The notes under the pieces are model-generated. The model saw only the letters and a list, made by a program, of their open reading frames with translations. It was not told the DNA's origin and made no database searches. The translations under genes and the position numbers were made by a program. Below, piece by piece: positions 10,921 through 18,907 of a stretch of 64,000 bases of DNA. The stretch's first letter is position 1. Each line of letters starts with the position of its first letter. Source of the stretch: Glacieibacterium frigidum (GTDB lineage: Bacteria; Pseudomonadota; Alphaproteobacteria; Sphingomonadales; Sphingomonadaceae); NCBI RefSeq assembly GCF_007097155.1, contig NZ_VJWA01000001.1, forward strand, positions 1,884,860 to 1,948,859. Direction: 5' to 3'.

Positions 10921-12363
10921 CAGGTCGCTGTCGCGGCGGCGGATGACGAGGTTTCGGATCTCGGTCATGTCCTCCATCGCGAAGCGCACGCCCTCGCGGC
11001 CAAGGCCTGAATCCTTGACGCCGCCATAAGGCATGTTGTCGACGCGGTAGCTCGGCACGTCGTTGATCACGACGCCGCCGACCTCCAATTTGTCCCACGC
11101 CTTCATCATGTTGAACAGGTCGCGGGTGAACACGCCGGCCTGCAGGCCGAACTTCGAATCGTTGACCTCGTCGAGGGCCGCGTCGAAATCCTCGAACTTC
11201 GAGAAGAAGGCGACCGGGCCGAACGCCTCCTCGCGGTACAGGTCGGTCGAGCGCGGCACGCCTTCCAGCAGCGTCGCCTCGAGCATCGCGCCGTCGCGTG
11301 TTCCCCCGCAGAGCAAAGTCGCGCCGGCAGCGGTCGCCCCCTGGATCCAGCCGTCGAGGCGGGCGGCCTCCTTCACGTCGATCATCGGGCCGATGAAGGT
11401 CTTCTCGTTGCTCGGATTGCCCGCGATCAGTTTCGCCGTCAGCGCCACGAGCTTCGCCTTGAACGCGTCGTAGACGCTCGCGTGGACGATGATGCGCTGG
11501 ACGCCGATGCACGACTGGCCCGACTGGTAGAAGGCACCGAAGACCGTGCGCGCAGCGGCGTCGTCGAGATCGGCATCCTTGTCGATGATCACCGCCGCGT
11601 TGCCGCCGAGTTCGAGCACGACCTTCTTCTTGCCGGCCTTCGCCTTCAGCGCCCAGCCGACGTCGGGGGAGCCCGTGAAACTGAGCAGCTTCAGCCGGTC
11701 ATCGGTGGTGAACAGGTCGGCGCCGTCGCGGTGCGCCGGCAGGATCGAAAAGGCACCGAGCGGCAGGTCGGTTTCGGCCAGCACCTCGCCGATTATGATC
11801 GCACCCAGCGGCGTGCGGCTGGCGGGCTTCATGACGAACGGGCAGCCGACCGCGAGCGCCGGGGCGATCTTGTGCGCGGCAAGGTTGAGCGGGAAATTGA
11901 ACGGCGAGACGAAGCTGCACGGCCCGATCGGCACGCGCTTCCACATTCCCATATAGCCCTTGGCGCGGGGGCTGATGTCGAGCGGCTGAACCTCCCCGGT
12001 CATCCGCACGCTTTCTTCAGCGGCAATCCGGAACGTGTCGATCAGGCGGCCGACTTCGCCGCGCGAATCGTTGATCGGCTTGCCCGCCTCGATGCAAAGT
12101 GCATGCGCGAGCTCGTCCTTGCGCTCGGTGAAGCGTGTCACGCAGTGCGCTAGCACCGCCTGGCGCTCGTACGCCGCCATGCGCGCACATGCCGGGGCGG
12201 CCGCGACCGCCGCCGCGATGCCGCGGTCGATGGTGGCGGCGTCAGCGAGCGCGACGCGCGTTGCGACCTCGCCGGTGAACTTGTCGGTGACCTCCAGGTC
12301 AGTGTTCGGTTGCTCGGCGCGATTGGCGACGTAGAGCGGGTAAGTCGGTTGCAGGCCGGGCAT
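10909..12363 (-). CDS. NAD(P)-dependent aldehyde dehydrogenase
   Basis: The 484-residue protein is a complete ALDH. Seen are the nucleotide-binding FVSPFNFPLNLAAHKIAPALA and FVMKPASRTPLG, the general-base Glu in VVLELGGNA, the nucleophile Cys in FYQSGQSCIGVQR, and EEAFGPVAFF near the C-terminus. The SGQSC context and the region KGYMGMWKRVPIGPC resemble the branch that includes lactaldehyde, phosphonoacetaldehyde and non-phosphorylating GAPDH enzymes, so the exact aldehyde is open. A 235-base gap lies upstream, so it probably has its own promoter. It is convergent with the membrane transferase gene. Confidence 0.9.
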   Translation of the reverse strand: MPGLQPTYPLYVANRAEQPNTDLEVTDKFTGEVATRVALADAATIDRGIAAAVAAAPACARMAAYERQAVLAHCVTRFTERKDELAHALCIEAGKPINDSRGEVGRLIDTFRIAAEESVRMTGEVQPLDISPRAKGYMGMWKRVPIGPCSFVSPFNFPLNLAAHKIAPALAVGCPFVMKPASRTPLGAIIIGEVLAETDLPLGAFSILPAHRDGADLFTTDDRLKLLSFTGSPDVGWALKAKAGKKKVVLELGGNAAVIIDKDADLDDAAARTVFGAFYQSGQSCIGVQRIIVHASVYDAFKAKLVALTAKLIAGNPSNEKTFIGPMIDVKEAARLDGWIQGATAAGATLLCGGTRDGAMLEATLLEGVPRSTDLYREEAFGPVAFFSKFEDFDAALDEVNDSKFGLQAGVFTRDLFNMMKAWDKLEVGGVVINDVPSYRVDNMPYGGVKDSGLGREGVRFAMEDMTEIRNLVIRRRDSDLSPL

Positions 12364-12598
12364 GATCGGGTTCTCCGCAGGGTCGTTGCACCGCTACAGC
12401 CTCCATCGTGAAAGCGCAAAAATGGCGCATTTGGTGCAACGCAGCAATGTCCATTAACGCAAATCAGTAATCGTTAAAAAATAATTTATATTTGGGGGAA
12501 CAGGTCGGTTAAGAATGGGTTATCGCGCCTAGCCCGGGAAGATTGTCGCAGGGTGCGGCGAGGTTCTTTGGATTTGTTCGTTGTTTGGAGTATCCCCC

Positions 12599-13321
12599 AT
12601 GAAATTGCTTTCGACCCTCGCGCTCGCTGCGGGTTTTGCGGTTGCCGCGCCGGCCGCCGCCGTCACGACCTTCGCGACGTTCACTGCCACGTCGTTGTTT
12701 CCGAGCGTCGAGTTCACCGGTGCCGCCAACGGTGCCGGCACGCTGAGCAGCACCGCCCAGCCGGTTACCTTCCGTTTCCTCGACGCAGTCGGCGGCACGC
12801 CCACTGATTTCGACGCGATCTTCAACCTACTCGCCACCACGGCTGGCGGCAGCGTTACGAGCGGCATCGGCTTCGCCCCGGTCATCGGCGGCAGCTTCAG
12901 CTTCACCTCGGCGTCGGCAGTGACGTTCGGCGGCGCGACAGGCACCAACTTCCTGACCGGCACCTTCTCGGGCAGCGCCGTGACGGCGCAGATCGACGGC
13001 ACCACCGCCAACTACGGCGTTGCGCAGCCGCCGGCCTTCGTGACCTTCACGTCGGACTTCCTCGACTTCTCGCAGTCGACCGCGCGTGACCTGGCGTTCG
13101 CGATCACCGGCATCAACCCGACCGTCTCGGCCGGCAGCTTCGACGGTGGCGTGGGCAGCTTCGCCGGCACCATCACCGGCAGCTTCAGCGCCGACCAGTT
13201 CGCCGGTGGCGGCCTGCCGGTCGTTCCCGAGCCTGCGACCTGGGCACTGATGATCGGCGGCTTCGGCATGGTCGGCACCGCGATGCGCCGTCGCAAGTCG
13301 CTCCCGACCGTCACCGCCTAA
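12599..13321 (+). CDS. PEP-CTERM sorting-domain protein
   Basis: The 240-residue exported protein has a Sec signal (MKLLSTLALAAGFAVAAPAAA), a Thr/Ser/Gly/Ala-rich beta-type middle of low complexity, and a C-terminal sorting tail: VPEPATWALMIGGFGMVG followed by AMRRRK. The PEP-x-x-W-A motif plus hydrophobic helix plus Arg cluster is recognised by exosortase-type transpeptidases and is the variant abundant in sphingomonads. Mature function is unknown; the family is associated with surface/EPS material. A weak ribosome site (ttggag, 12584-12589) precedes ATG 12599. A terminator-like hairpin follows the stop. Confidence 0.88.
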   Translation: MKLLSTLALAAGFAVAAPAAAVTTFATFTATSLFPSVEFTGAANGAGTLSSTAQPVTFRFLDAVGGTPTDFDAIFNLLATTAGGSVTSGIGFAPVIGGSFSFTSASAVTFGGATGTNFLTGTFSGSAVTAQIDGTTANYGVAQPPAFVTFTSDFLDFSQSTARDLAFAITGINPTVSAGSFDGGVGSFAGTITGSFSADQFAGGGLPVVPEPATWALMIGGFGMVGTAMRRRKSLPTVTA

Positions 13322-13342
13322 TTAGCTTTCGCTAATTCGGTT

Positions 13343-13377
13343 AACGGCCGTCGCCCCACCGGGCGGCGGCCGTTTTC
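13343..13377 (+). terminator. terminator-like hairpin after the PEP-CTERM gene
   Basis: Stem 13343-13355 pairs with 13362-13374 (one G-T pair) around a six-base loop and ends in a short T-rich stretch. A second small perfect hairpin (aattagc, 13320-13326, with gctaatt, 13331-13337) overlaps the stop codon just upstream. Confidence 0.75.
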
Positions 13378-13587
13378 GTTTCGGGCCCTCCCCTCGTCAT
13401 TTCACTGTCGCTTAAGCCGTTGCGGGGCCGCGTATAAACCTATCGTCGCTTCACCTGCGAAAGCGCACTCTCCGTCGATCCATCATCGACGCTTAACTTA
13501 TCGTCGTTAACACCAAGCAAGCGAGACCGTCTCCCGGGGGGGAGTTGACCGGCAGGTGCCGGGCGGCTGCGAGAGTGGAGTAAAGTG

Positions 13588-14391
13588 ATGGGTCAGCGCT
13601 TTGCACGTTACGGGCGGGTCTTGTTGGGGGTGGCGGCGATAGCGGTGGCAGTGCCTGCGGTCGCGTTGCCGGCACAATCATGGAACGGTTACAAATGGGC
13701 GCGCACCAGCACGCTCTCGATCAAGTTCGGCGACAACGTCTCGGCCGCCTGGGATCCGTACATCGCGACCGCCGCGCAGCAGTGGAGCGCGGTCGCCAAC
13801 ATCGACTTCATCCCCACCGCCGGCAGCACCACCGGCGCGGCGTGCGGCCCGAAGTACGGCACGGTCCAGGTTTGCAGCGGCAACTACGGCGCGACGGGCT
13901 GGCTGGGCTACACCAGCGTCTGGCTGGGCGGCGGCTTCATCAACCAGGTGACGATCAAGCTGAACGACTATTATTTCTCGCAGCCGCAGTACAACACCGC
14001 CGCTTGGCGCGCGCAGACTGCCTGCCACGAGGCCGGCCATGCGCTCGGCCTCGCGCACACCAACGACATCCGCACCAATTCCAACACCGGCAGCTGCATG
14101 GACGTGACCAACGATCCGACCGGCCTGCTGCCGGGCTACAGGCTCGCCAACACCGCGCCGAACGCCATCGATTTCGCGGCGCTCGCGGCGATCTATGCCA
14201 AGGTCGACAAGACCCAGCTGCCGCAGACGCGGACCATGCTGGCCACGCACAGCCTGGGGGCCATCGGCTTCGAATCGATCGAGACCCTGGCCTTCGTCCC
14301 CGAACCCGGCACTTGGGCGATGATGATCACCGGCTTCGGCCTGGTCGGCAGCGCGATGCGGCGGCGGACGCTCAAGACCGTCACCGCCTGA
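13588..14391 (+). CDS. matrixin-like zinc metalloprotease with PEP-CTERM tail
   Basis: The 267-residue protein has a signal peptide (about 1-28), a metzincin zinc site HEAGHALGLAH (H147, H151, H157) and a downstream Met-turn candidate in GSCMDVTN (about M171), so it is a matrixin-type endopeptidase. The start of the catalytic domain (LSIKFGDNV...QQWSAVANIDFIP) is typical. No pro-domain cysteine switch is evident. The C-terminus VPEPGTWAMMITGFGLVG then AMRRR is a PEP-CTERM sorting tail. ATG 13588 is preferred over GTG 13585 because ggag at 13577-13580 is better spaced. It follows another PEP-CTERM gene; the protease may be displayed on the surface or process coat proteins. Confidence 0.88.
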   Translation: MGQRFARYGRVLLGVAAIAVAVPAVALPAQSWNGYKWARTSTLSIKFGDNVSAAWDPYIATAAQQWSAVANIDFIPTAGSTTGAACGPKYGTVQVCSGNYGATGWLGYTSVWLGGGFINQVTIKLNDYYFSQPQYNTAAWRAQTACHEAGHALGLAHTNDIRTNSNTGSCMDVTNDPTGLLPGYRLANTAPNAIDFAALAAIYAKVDKTQLPQTRTMLATHSLGAIGFESIETLAFVPEPGTWAMMITGFGLVGSAMRRRTLKTVTA

Positions 14392-14398
14392 CGACACG

Positions 14399-14443
14399 CT
14401 GCGGCCCGACGCCACGCCGGTTGCGTCGGGCCGCAGCTGTTCT
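14399..14443 (+). terminator. strong hairpin after the metalloprotease gene
   Basis: A perfect 14-bp stem (14399-14412 with 14423-14436) around a 10-base loop lies seven bases after the stop, followed by tgttctatat. It is likely the transcription end for the PEP-CTERM protease gene, upstream of sppA. Confidence 0.8.
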
Positions 14444-14480
14444 ATATCGGTCATACGGCAATCTGACCCGAGGGTGACCG

Positions 14481-16370
14481 ATGAGTTTCGTGCGCGGCAC
14501 CTGGAAGGTGCTGGTCGGCATCAAGGACCTGCTCGTCCTGCTGCTGCTTCTGCTGTTCTTCGTCGCTCTATGGGCGGCGCTCAATGCGCGCGCACCGCTC
14601 AGCGTGCCGTCGGGCGCGGCACTGGTGCTCGACCTCGACGGCTCGGTCGTCGAGCAGGCGACGCCGGGCACGGCCTTCACCTTCTTCAGCGGCGCCGACA
14701 CGCCGCCCGAAATCCAGGTCCGCGACGTCATCGCCGCGCTCGACAGCGCGCGCACCGACAGCCGCATCAAGCTCGCGGTGCTCGATCTCGACACCTTCCT
14801 CGGGGCGGGCCAAGCCAATCTCCAGTCGATCGGCGCGGCGCTGCGCGCCTTCAAGGCGGCGGGCAAGCCCGTCTATGCCTATGCCACCGCCTATACCGAC
14901 GACGGCTACTACCTCGCGAGCCAGGCGTCGCAGGCATGGGTCAACCCATTGGGCGGCGTGCTGCTCAGCGGCCCCGGCGGCCCCAACCTGTATTTCAAGG
15001 CGGCGCTCGACAAGCTCGACATCGATGTCGAGGTCTTCAAGGTCGGCACCTACAAGTCGGCGGTCGAGCCGTTCACCCGCGCCGACGCCTCGCCCGAGGC
15101 CGAGAAGGTCGAGCAGATCCTCGTCGACACGATCTGGGACAGCTATGCCGCCGATGTCGCAGCAGCGCGCAAGGGCGCCAACGTCGATGCGTTCCTCGCG
15201 AACCTGCCGGCGCGCGTTGCAGCCTCGAAAGGCGATTTCGCCGCGACTGCGCAAAAGGCCGGCCTGATCGACAGGATCGGCAACCGCGCGGAGTTCGGCC
15301 GGATGATCGCAAAGACCGTCGGCGAGGGCAGCGACGGGCGCCCCGGCTCGTTCAACGGCATCAAGCTGAACCGCTACCGCGCCGCGACCAAGACGACCGG
15401 CAGCGGGGACGCGATCGGCATCGTCTATGTCGCGGGCACTATCGTCGACGGCGAGGCGCCCAACGGCCAGGCGGGCGGCGACACGATCGCCGAGCAGATC
15501 GACATCGCGCTCGCCAACCCCGACATCAAGGCGCTTGTCGTGCGCATCGATTCGCCCGGCGGGTCGGTGCTGGCGTCGGAGCATATCCGCGAGGCGTTGA
15601 GCGAGGCGCGCGGTCGCGGCGTGCCCGTCGTCGCATCGTTCGGACCCGTCGCGGCGAGCGGCGGCTATTGGGTCGCGACGGCAGCCGACGAGATCGTCGC
15701 CCAGCCCTCGACGATCACCGGATCGATCGGCGTGTTCGCGATCATCCCGACCTTCAACCGCGCGCTGAAGGACCTCGGCGTCGGCACCGACGGCGTCAAG
15801 TCGACCCCCTATTCGGGCGACCCCGACGTGCTGCGCGGCCTGACCCCCGAGACGCGCGCCATCCTGCAGGCGTCGGTCGAGGACATCTATCGCCGCTTCA
15901 CGGGCCTCGTCGCGGGTGCGCGCAAGCTGCCCGCGGCGCGGGTCGACGAGATCGGTCAGGGCCGTGTCTGGGCGGGCACGACCGCCAAGCAGATCGGCTT
16001 GGTCGACAAGCTCGGCGGCCTCGACGTTGCGATTGCAGCTGCGGCGAAGCGGGCGAGCCTGCCTGCCGATACGCGCACCATCGACGTCGAGAAGGCTCCG
16101 CCGCTGCTCGGCCAGCTGCTCGCCAGCGCGCTGGGCGTCGAAGAGGGTGACGACGCCGAAAGCACCGCGCGCGACCCGTTCGCGCGTGCCGCCGCTTTGT
16201 CGCGCCTGCGCCTGTTCGCGGCGTTCGGCGAAGCCCAGGCGGTCGCCCGCGGCCCGACGATCCAGGCGCACTGCCTGTCGTGCTCCAGCCTGTCGGCACC
16301 GCGCCCGGTGGCGGTCGCGGCCGGTACGGGGTGGATGGCGAAGCTGGCGGGGACGTTGCTGGGGCGCTAG
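14481..16370 (+). CDS. sppA: signal peptide peptidase SppA, 67K type
   Basis: The 629-residue protein is a membrane-anchored, double-domain SppA. A single N-terminal helix (about 16-34, Leu-rich) is followed by two ClpP-like crotonase-fold halves. The Ser/Lys dyad residues are visible: Lys192 in KVGTYKSAVEPFTR (N-terminal half) and Ser393 in PVAASGGYW (C-terminal half), the arrangement known from E. coli SppA. It degrades cleaved signal peptides and acts in the inner membrane with the catalytic part outside. An RBS-like gagggtg (14470-14476) precedes the ATG. The final four bases overlap the convergent channel gene. Confidence 0.95.
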   Translation: MSFVRGTWKVLVGIKDLLVLLLLLLFFVALWAALNARAPLSVPSGAALVLDLDGSVVEQATPGTAFTFFSGADTPPEIQVRDVIAALDSARTDSRIKLAVLDLDTFLGAGQANLQSIGAALRAFKAAGKPVYAYATAYTDDGYYLASQASQAWVNPLGGVLLSGPGGPNLYFKAALDKLDIDVEVFKVGTYKSAVEPFTRADASPEAEKVEQILVDTIWDSYAADVAAARKGANVDAFLANLPARVAASKGDFAATAQKAGLIDRIGNRAEFGRMIAKTVGEGSDGRPGSFNGIKLNRYRAATKTTGSGDAIGIVYVAGTIVDGEAPNGQAGGDTIAEQIDIALANPDIKALVVRIDSPGGSVLASEHIREALSEARGRGVPVVASFGPVAASGGYWVATAADEIVAQPSTITGSIGVFAIIPTFNRALKDLGVGTDGVKSTPYSGDPDVLRGLTPETRAILQASVEDIYRRFTGLVAGARKLPAARVDEIGQGRVWAGTTAKQIGLVDKLGGLDVAIAAAAKRASLPADTRTIDVEKAPPLLGQLLASALGVEEGDDAESTARDPFARAAALSRLRLFAAFGEAQAVARGPTIQAHCLSCSSLSAPRPVAVAAGTGWMAKLAGTLLGR

Positions 16371-17002
16371 TCCCGATACCCTGGCAGCGCGACGTTCCAC
16401 CGGAGCGCGACCGCCCGTAGCGCAAAGCCCGCCGCCGCGCCGACCAGCCCTGCAACCTCCACCCCGGCACCCGCCAGGTCGAGCCCGACGAACACCACCG
16501 CTGCCAGCGCGGCCGCCGAGACATAGATCTCGCGGCGCAGCAGCACCGACGGCTGACCCGCCAGCACGTCGCGGACGATGCCGCCGAAGCTCGCGGTCAG
16601 TACGCCCATCGCCACCGCTGCCAATGGCGGCACGCCGTAGCTGAGCGCCTTGGCCGCGCCGATTACCGCATACGCCGCAAGGCCGACGGCATCGAGCCAC
16701 AGCAGCGCATCCTCGCGGAACCGGTCGCCGCGCAGCAGCCAGACAGCGCCCGCCGCGATCATGCACACGCCGAGATAGTCCGAGCGGTACACCCAGAACA
16801 CCGGCGCGCCGATCAGCAGGTCGCGCAGCGTGCCGCCGCCGACCCCGGTGACCGCGGCGAAGAAGGCGAAGGTGACGATCGTATGCTTGGCCCGCGCCGC
16901 CGCGAGCGCCCCCGACGCCGCGAAGACCGCGACGCCGGCATAGTCGAGACCGGCGAGCAGCGGGCGGGCGGCTTCGATAGTGAGGGCGGTGGTGAGGGGC
17001 AT
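16367..17002 (-). CDS. TRIC/UPF0126 family cation channel-like protein
   Basis: The 211-residue protein has seven predicted hydrophobic helices and two duplicated Gly-rich units: FFAAVTGVGGGTLRDLLIG and MGVLTASFGGIVRDVLAGQPSVLLRREIY. The GGGTxRD and GGIxRDVL motifs define the prokaryotic TRIC (YicG-like) trimeric channels. These are thought to conduct monovalent cations. The start ATG 17002 gives an N-terminus that leads straight to the first helix. It is convergent with sppA (four-base overlap) and divergent from the desaturase gene. Confidence 0.9.
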   Translation of the reverse strand: MPLTTALTIEAARPLLAGLDYAGVAVFAASGALAAARAKHTIVTFAFFAAVTGVGGGTLRDLLIGAPVFWVYRSDYLGVCMIAAGAVWLLRGDRFREDALLWLDAVGLAAYAVIGAAKALSYGVPPLAAVAMGVLTASFGGIVRDVLAGQPSVLLRREIYVSAAALAAVVFVGLDLAGAGVEVAGLVGAAAGFALRAVALRWNVALPGYRD

Positions 17003-17085
17003 GATTTCCGCCTTATCGCGTTCGGCGGCGGCATGCGACCCGCGCGCCTGATGACGAATCCGCGTGCGTGCCCTATATGGGCTCC

Positions 17086-18177
17086 ATGAACACAGCCGTC
17101 CTGACCGCTGAGCGGGCCGAATTCACGGCACCCGCCCCCGCCCCGCGCGTGTCGTCCGACGACGCCGCGATGATCCGCGAGGCGGCGCGGCTGACGCGCG
17201 ACCTCAACAGTCCGAACGCCGCGATCTTCTGGGGCGACCTGCTCGCGTCCGCCGTGCTCGGCTATGGCGCGCTCGCATTGGCGATCGTCGCTGGCCCTTG
17301 GTGGCTGACCGTCGCCGCGAGCATCGTCGCGATCCTCGCACTCTACCGCGCGGGCAGCTTCATCCACGAGCTGACGCATCTCAAGCCCAACGCGGTCGCG
17401 GGTTTCCGCACGGGCTGGAACCTGCTGCTCGGCGTGCCGCTGCTCGTGCCGTCGTTCCTGTACGAGGGCGTCCACAACCTCCACCACGCGCGCACGCGCT
17501 ATGGCACCGCCGACGACCCCGAGTATCTGCCGCTGGCACTGATGAAGCCCGCGACTTTGCTGGTGTTTCTCGGCGTGTCGGCGATCGCGCCGATCGTGCT
17601 GCTGCTGCGCTTCGGCGTCATCGCGCCGCTGTCGTTCGTCATCCCCGGTTTCCGCCGGCTCGTCGTCGAGCGCTATTCGGCGCTGAGCATCAACCCCGCC
17701 TTCCGCCGCAAGGCGCCCGAGGGTGCGGTGGCGCGCGACTGGCTGGTCTGGGAAAGCCTCGCCAGTGTCTGGGCGATCGCGCTGCTGACGATGGTCGCCA
17801 CCGGTGTCATCCCGCTCCGGTCGTTCGCAATCCTGCTGATCGTCGCGTCGGGCGTCGCGGTGCTCAACCAGGTCCGCACCCTCGTCGCACATCTGTGGGA
17901 GAACGACGGCGACCCGATCAGCGTCACCGCCCAGTATCTCGACACGGTCAACGTGCCCCCGCCGGGCCTGCTGCCCGCACTCTGGGCGCCCGTGGGCCTG
18001 CGTTATCACGCGCTGCACCACCTGCTTCCCGGCGTGCCGTACCACGCGCTCGGTGAGGCGCACCGGCGCCTCGCGGCGGGCCTGCCGTCGACCTCGGCGT
18101 ACCATGTCGCCAACCATGCCGGGCTGAGCGGCCTCGTCGTGCGCCTCGTCGGCGGATCGGTCCGCGCCTCGCGCTAG
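17086..18177 (+). CDS. membrane fatty acid desaturase
   Basis: The 363-residue membrane protein carries the three histidine boxes of di-iron desaturases: HELTH (94-98), HNLHH (130-134) and HALHH near residue 310. The boxes hold the two irons that activate oxygen for double-bond insertion. The N-terminal 25 residues are Ala/Pro-rich and not conserved in such enzymes; ATG 17077 and GTG 17068 are alternative starts in the same frame. The substrate could be a membrane acyl chain or a carotenoid-like compound. It is convergent with the PepSY gene, overlapping by four bases. Confidence 0.85.
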   Translation: MNTAVLTAERAEFTAPAPAPRVSSDDAAMIREAARLTRDLNSPNAAIFWGDLLASAVLGYGALALAIVAGPWWLTVAASIVAILALYRAGSFIHELTHLKPNAVAGFRTGWNLLLGVPLLVPSFLYEGVHNLHHARTRYGTADDPEYLPLALMKPATLLVFLGVSAIAPIVLLLRFGVIAPLSFVIPGFRRLVVERYSALSINPAFRRKAPEGAVARDWLVWESLASVWAIALLTMVATGVIPLRSFAILLIVASGVAVLNQVRTLVAHLWENDGDPISVTAQYLDTVNVPPPGLLPALWAPVGLRYHALHHLLPGVPYHALGEAHRRLAAGLPSTSAYHVANHAGLSGLVVRLVGGSVRASR

Positions 18178-18869
18178 GCGCGCCGACGCCGGAAGTAGAC
18201 GACGATCAACACGATCCCGCTGATCACCGAGATCAGCGACAGCACGGCGCTTGCGATCAGCACCGGATGGTGCGTGTCCTCCCGCTCAACGGGATCGAGG
18301 ATGTGCAGCCCCCACGCGAGGTCGTGCCACCGCCACGTGTTCGTGCGCAGCGCGAGGATGTCGCCCGCAGTCCCGACATAGACGTGCGTCCCGTTGGGCC
18401 AGTCGATGCGCCATGCCCCGCCGGGACGGCGCAGTTCGAGCGGCGGCGGGTCGGGCACGCGCGTCACCACCGGCTCGCCGCTCAGCACTGTCGCGGCGCG
18501 CACCACCGCCACGGCGTCGGCGGCAGTCAACGTCCAGTGCTTGCCAGTCCGAGCATCGACCAGCCACTTCGCCTTGCCTTCAGTGACGCGCCACACCGGA
18601 CGGCCGAGCACGGTCGTCAGTTCGAGCGCGTCGGTGCGCCCGGTCATCGCTTCAGCGGGCGACACGACCGCCCCGACGCCGCGCAGGTCGACGGGCGCGA
18701 GCGTGCGGCGCAGATGCTCGCCGCGCACCGTCTCGATCGGGTTTGCGGTCATCAGCAGGCCGCTGGCGGTCCACAGCAGCAGCTGGACCGCAACGACGAT
18801 GCCGACCCACAAATGGGTCGCGTAGAGCCAGCCGCGCCAGCCGCGTCTGCGAGGGGTCAGCCGTATCAT
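18174..18869 (-). CDS. PepSY-associated membrane protein
   Basis: The 231-residue protein has an N-terminal helix (WLYATHLWVGIVVAVQLLLWTASGLLM), a periplasmic part with PepSY-like repeats (for example VWRVTEGKAKWLVDARTG) and a second helix before a RRRR tail. Proteins of this shape occur with iron uptake or redox systems. The gene starts 38 bases after the stop of the quinohemoprotein dehydrogenase gene on the same strand, so it may be cotranscribed with it and help electron transfer, but that is inference. Confidence 0.8.
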   Translation of the reverse strand: MIRLTPRRRGWRGWLYATHLWVGIVVAVQLLLWTASGLLMTANPIETVRGEHLRRTLAPVDLRGVGAVVSPAEAMTGRTDALELTTVLGRPVWRVTEGKAKWLVDARTGKHWTLTAADAVAVVRAATVLSGEPVVTRVPDPPPLELRRPGGAWRIDWPNGTHVYVGTAGDILALRTNTWRWHDLAWGLHILDPVEREDTHHPVLIASAVLSLISVISGIVLIVVYFRRRRA

Positions 18870-18907
18870 CGCGCGGGCCTAGCGCGAGGGCGAGGGCCGC
18901 GCCAGCG

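Noticed and set aside
12364..12598. A/T-rich spacer considered as a phage attachment site or origin
   Set aside because: It is A/T-rich around 12470-12495 but has no repeats, integrase or DnaA-box cluster; a promoter region is enough to explain it.
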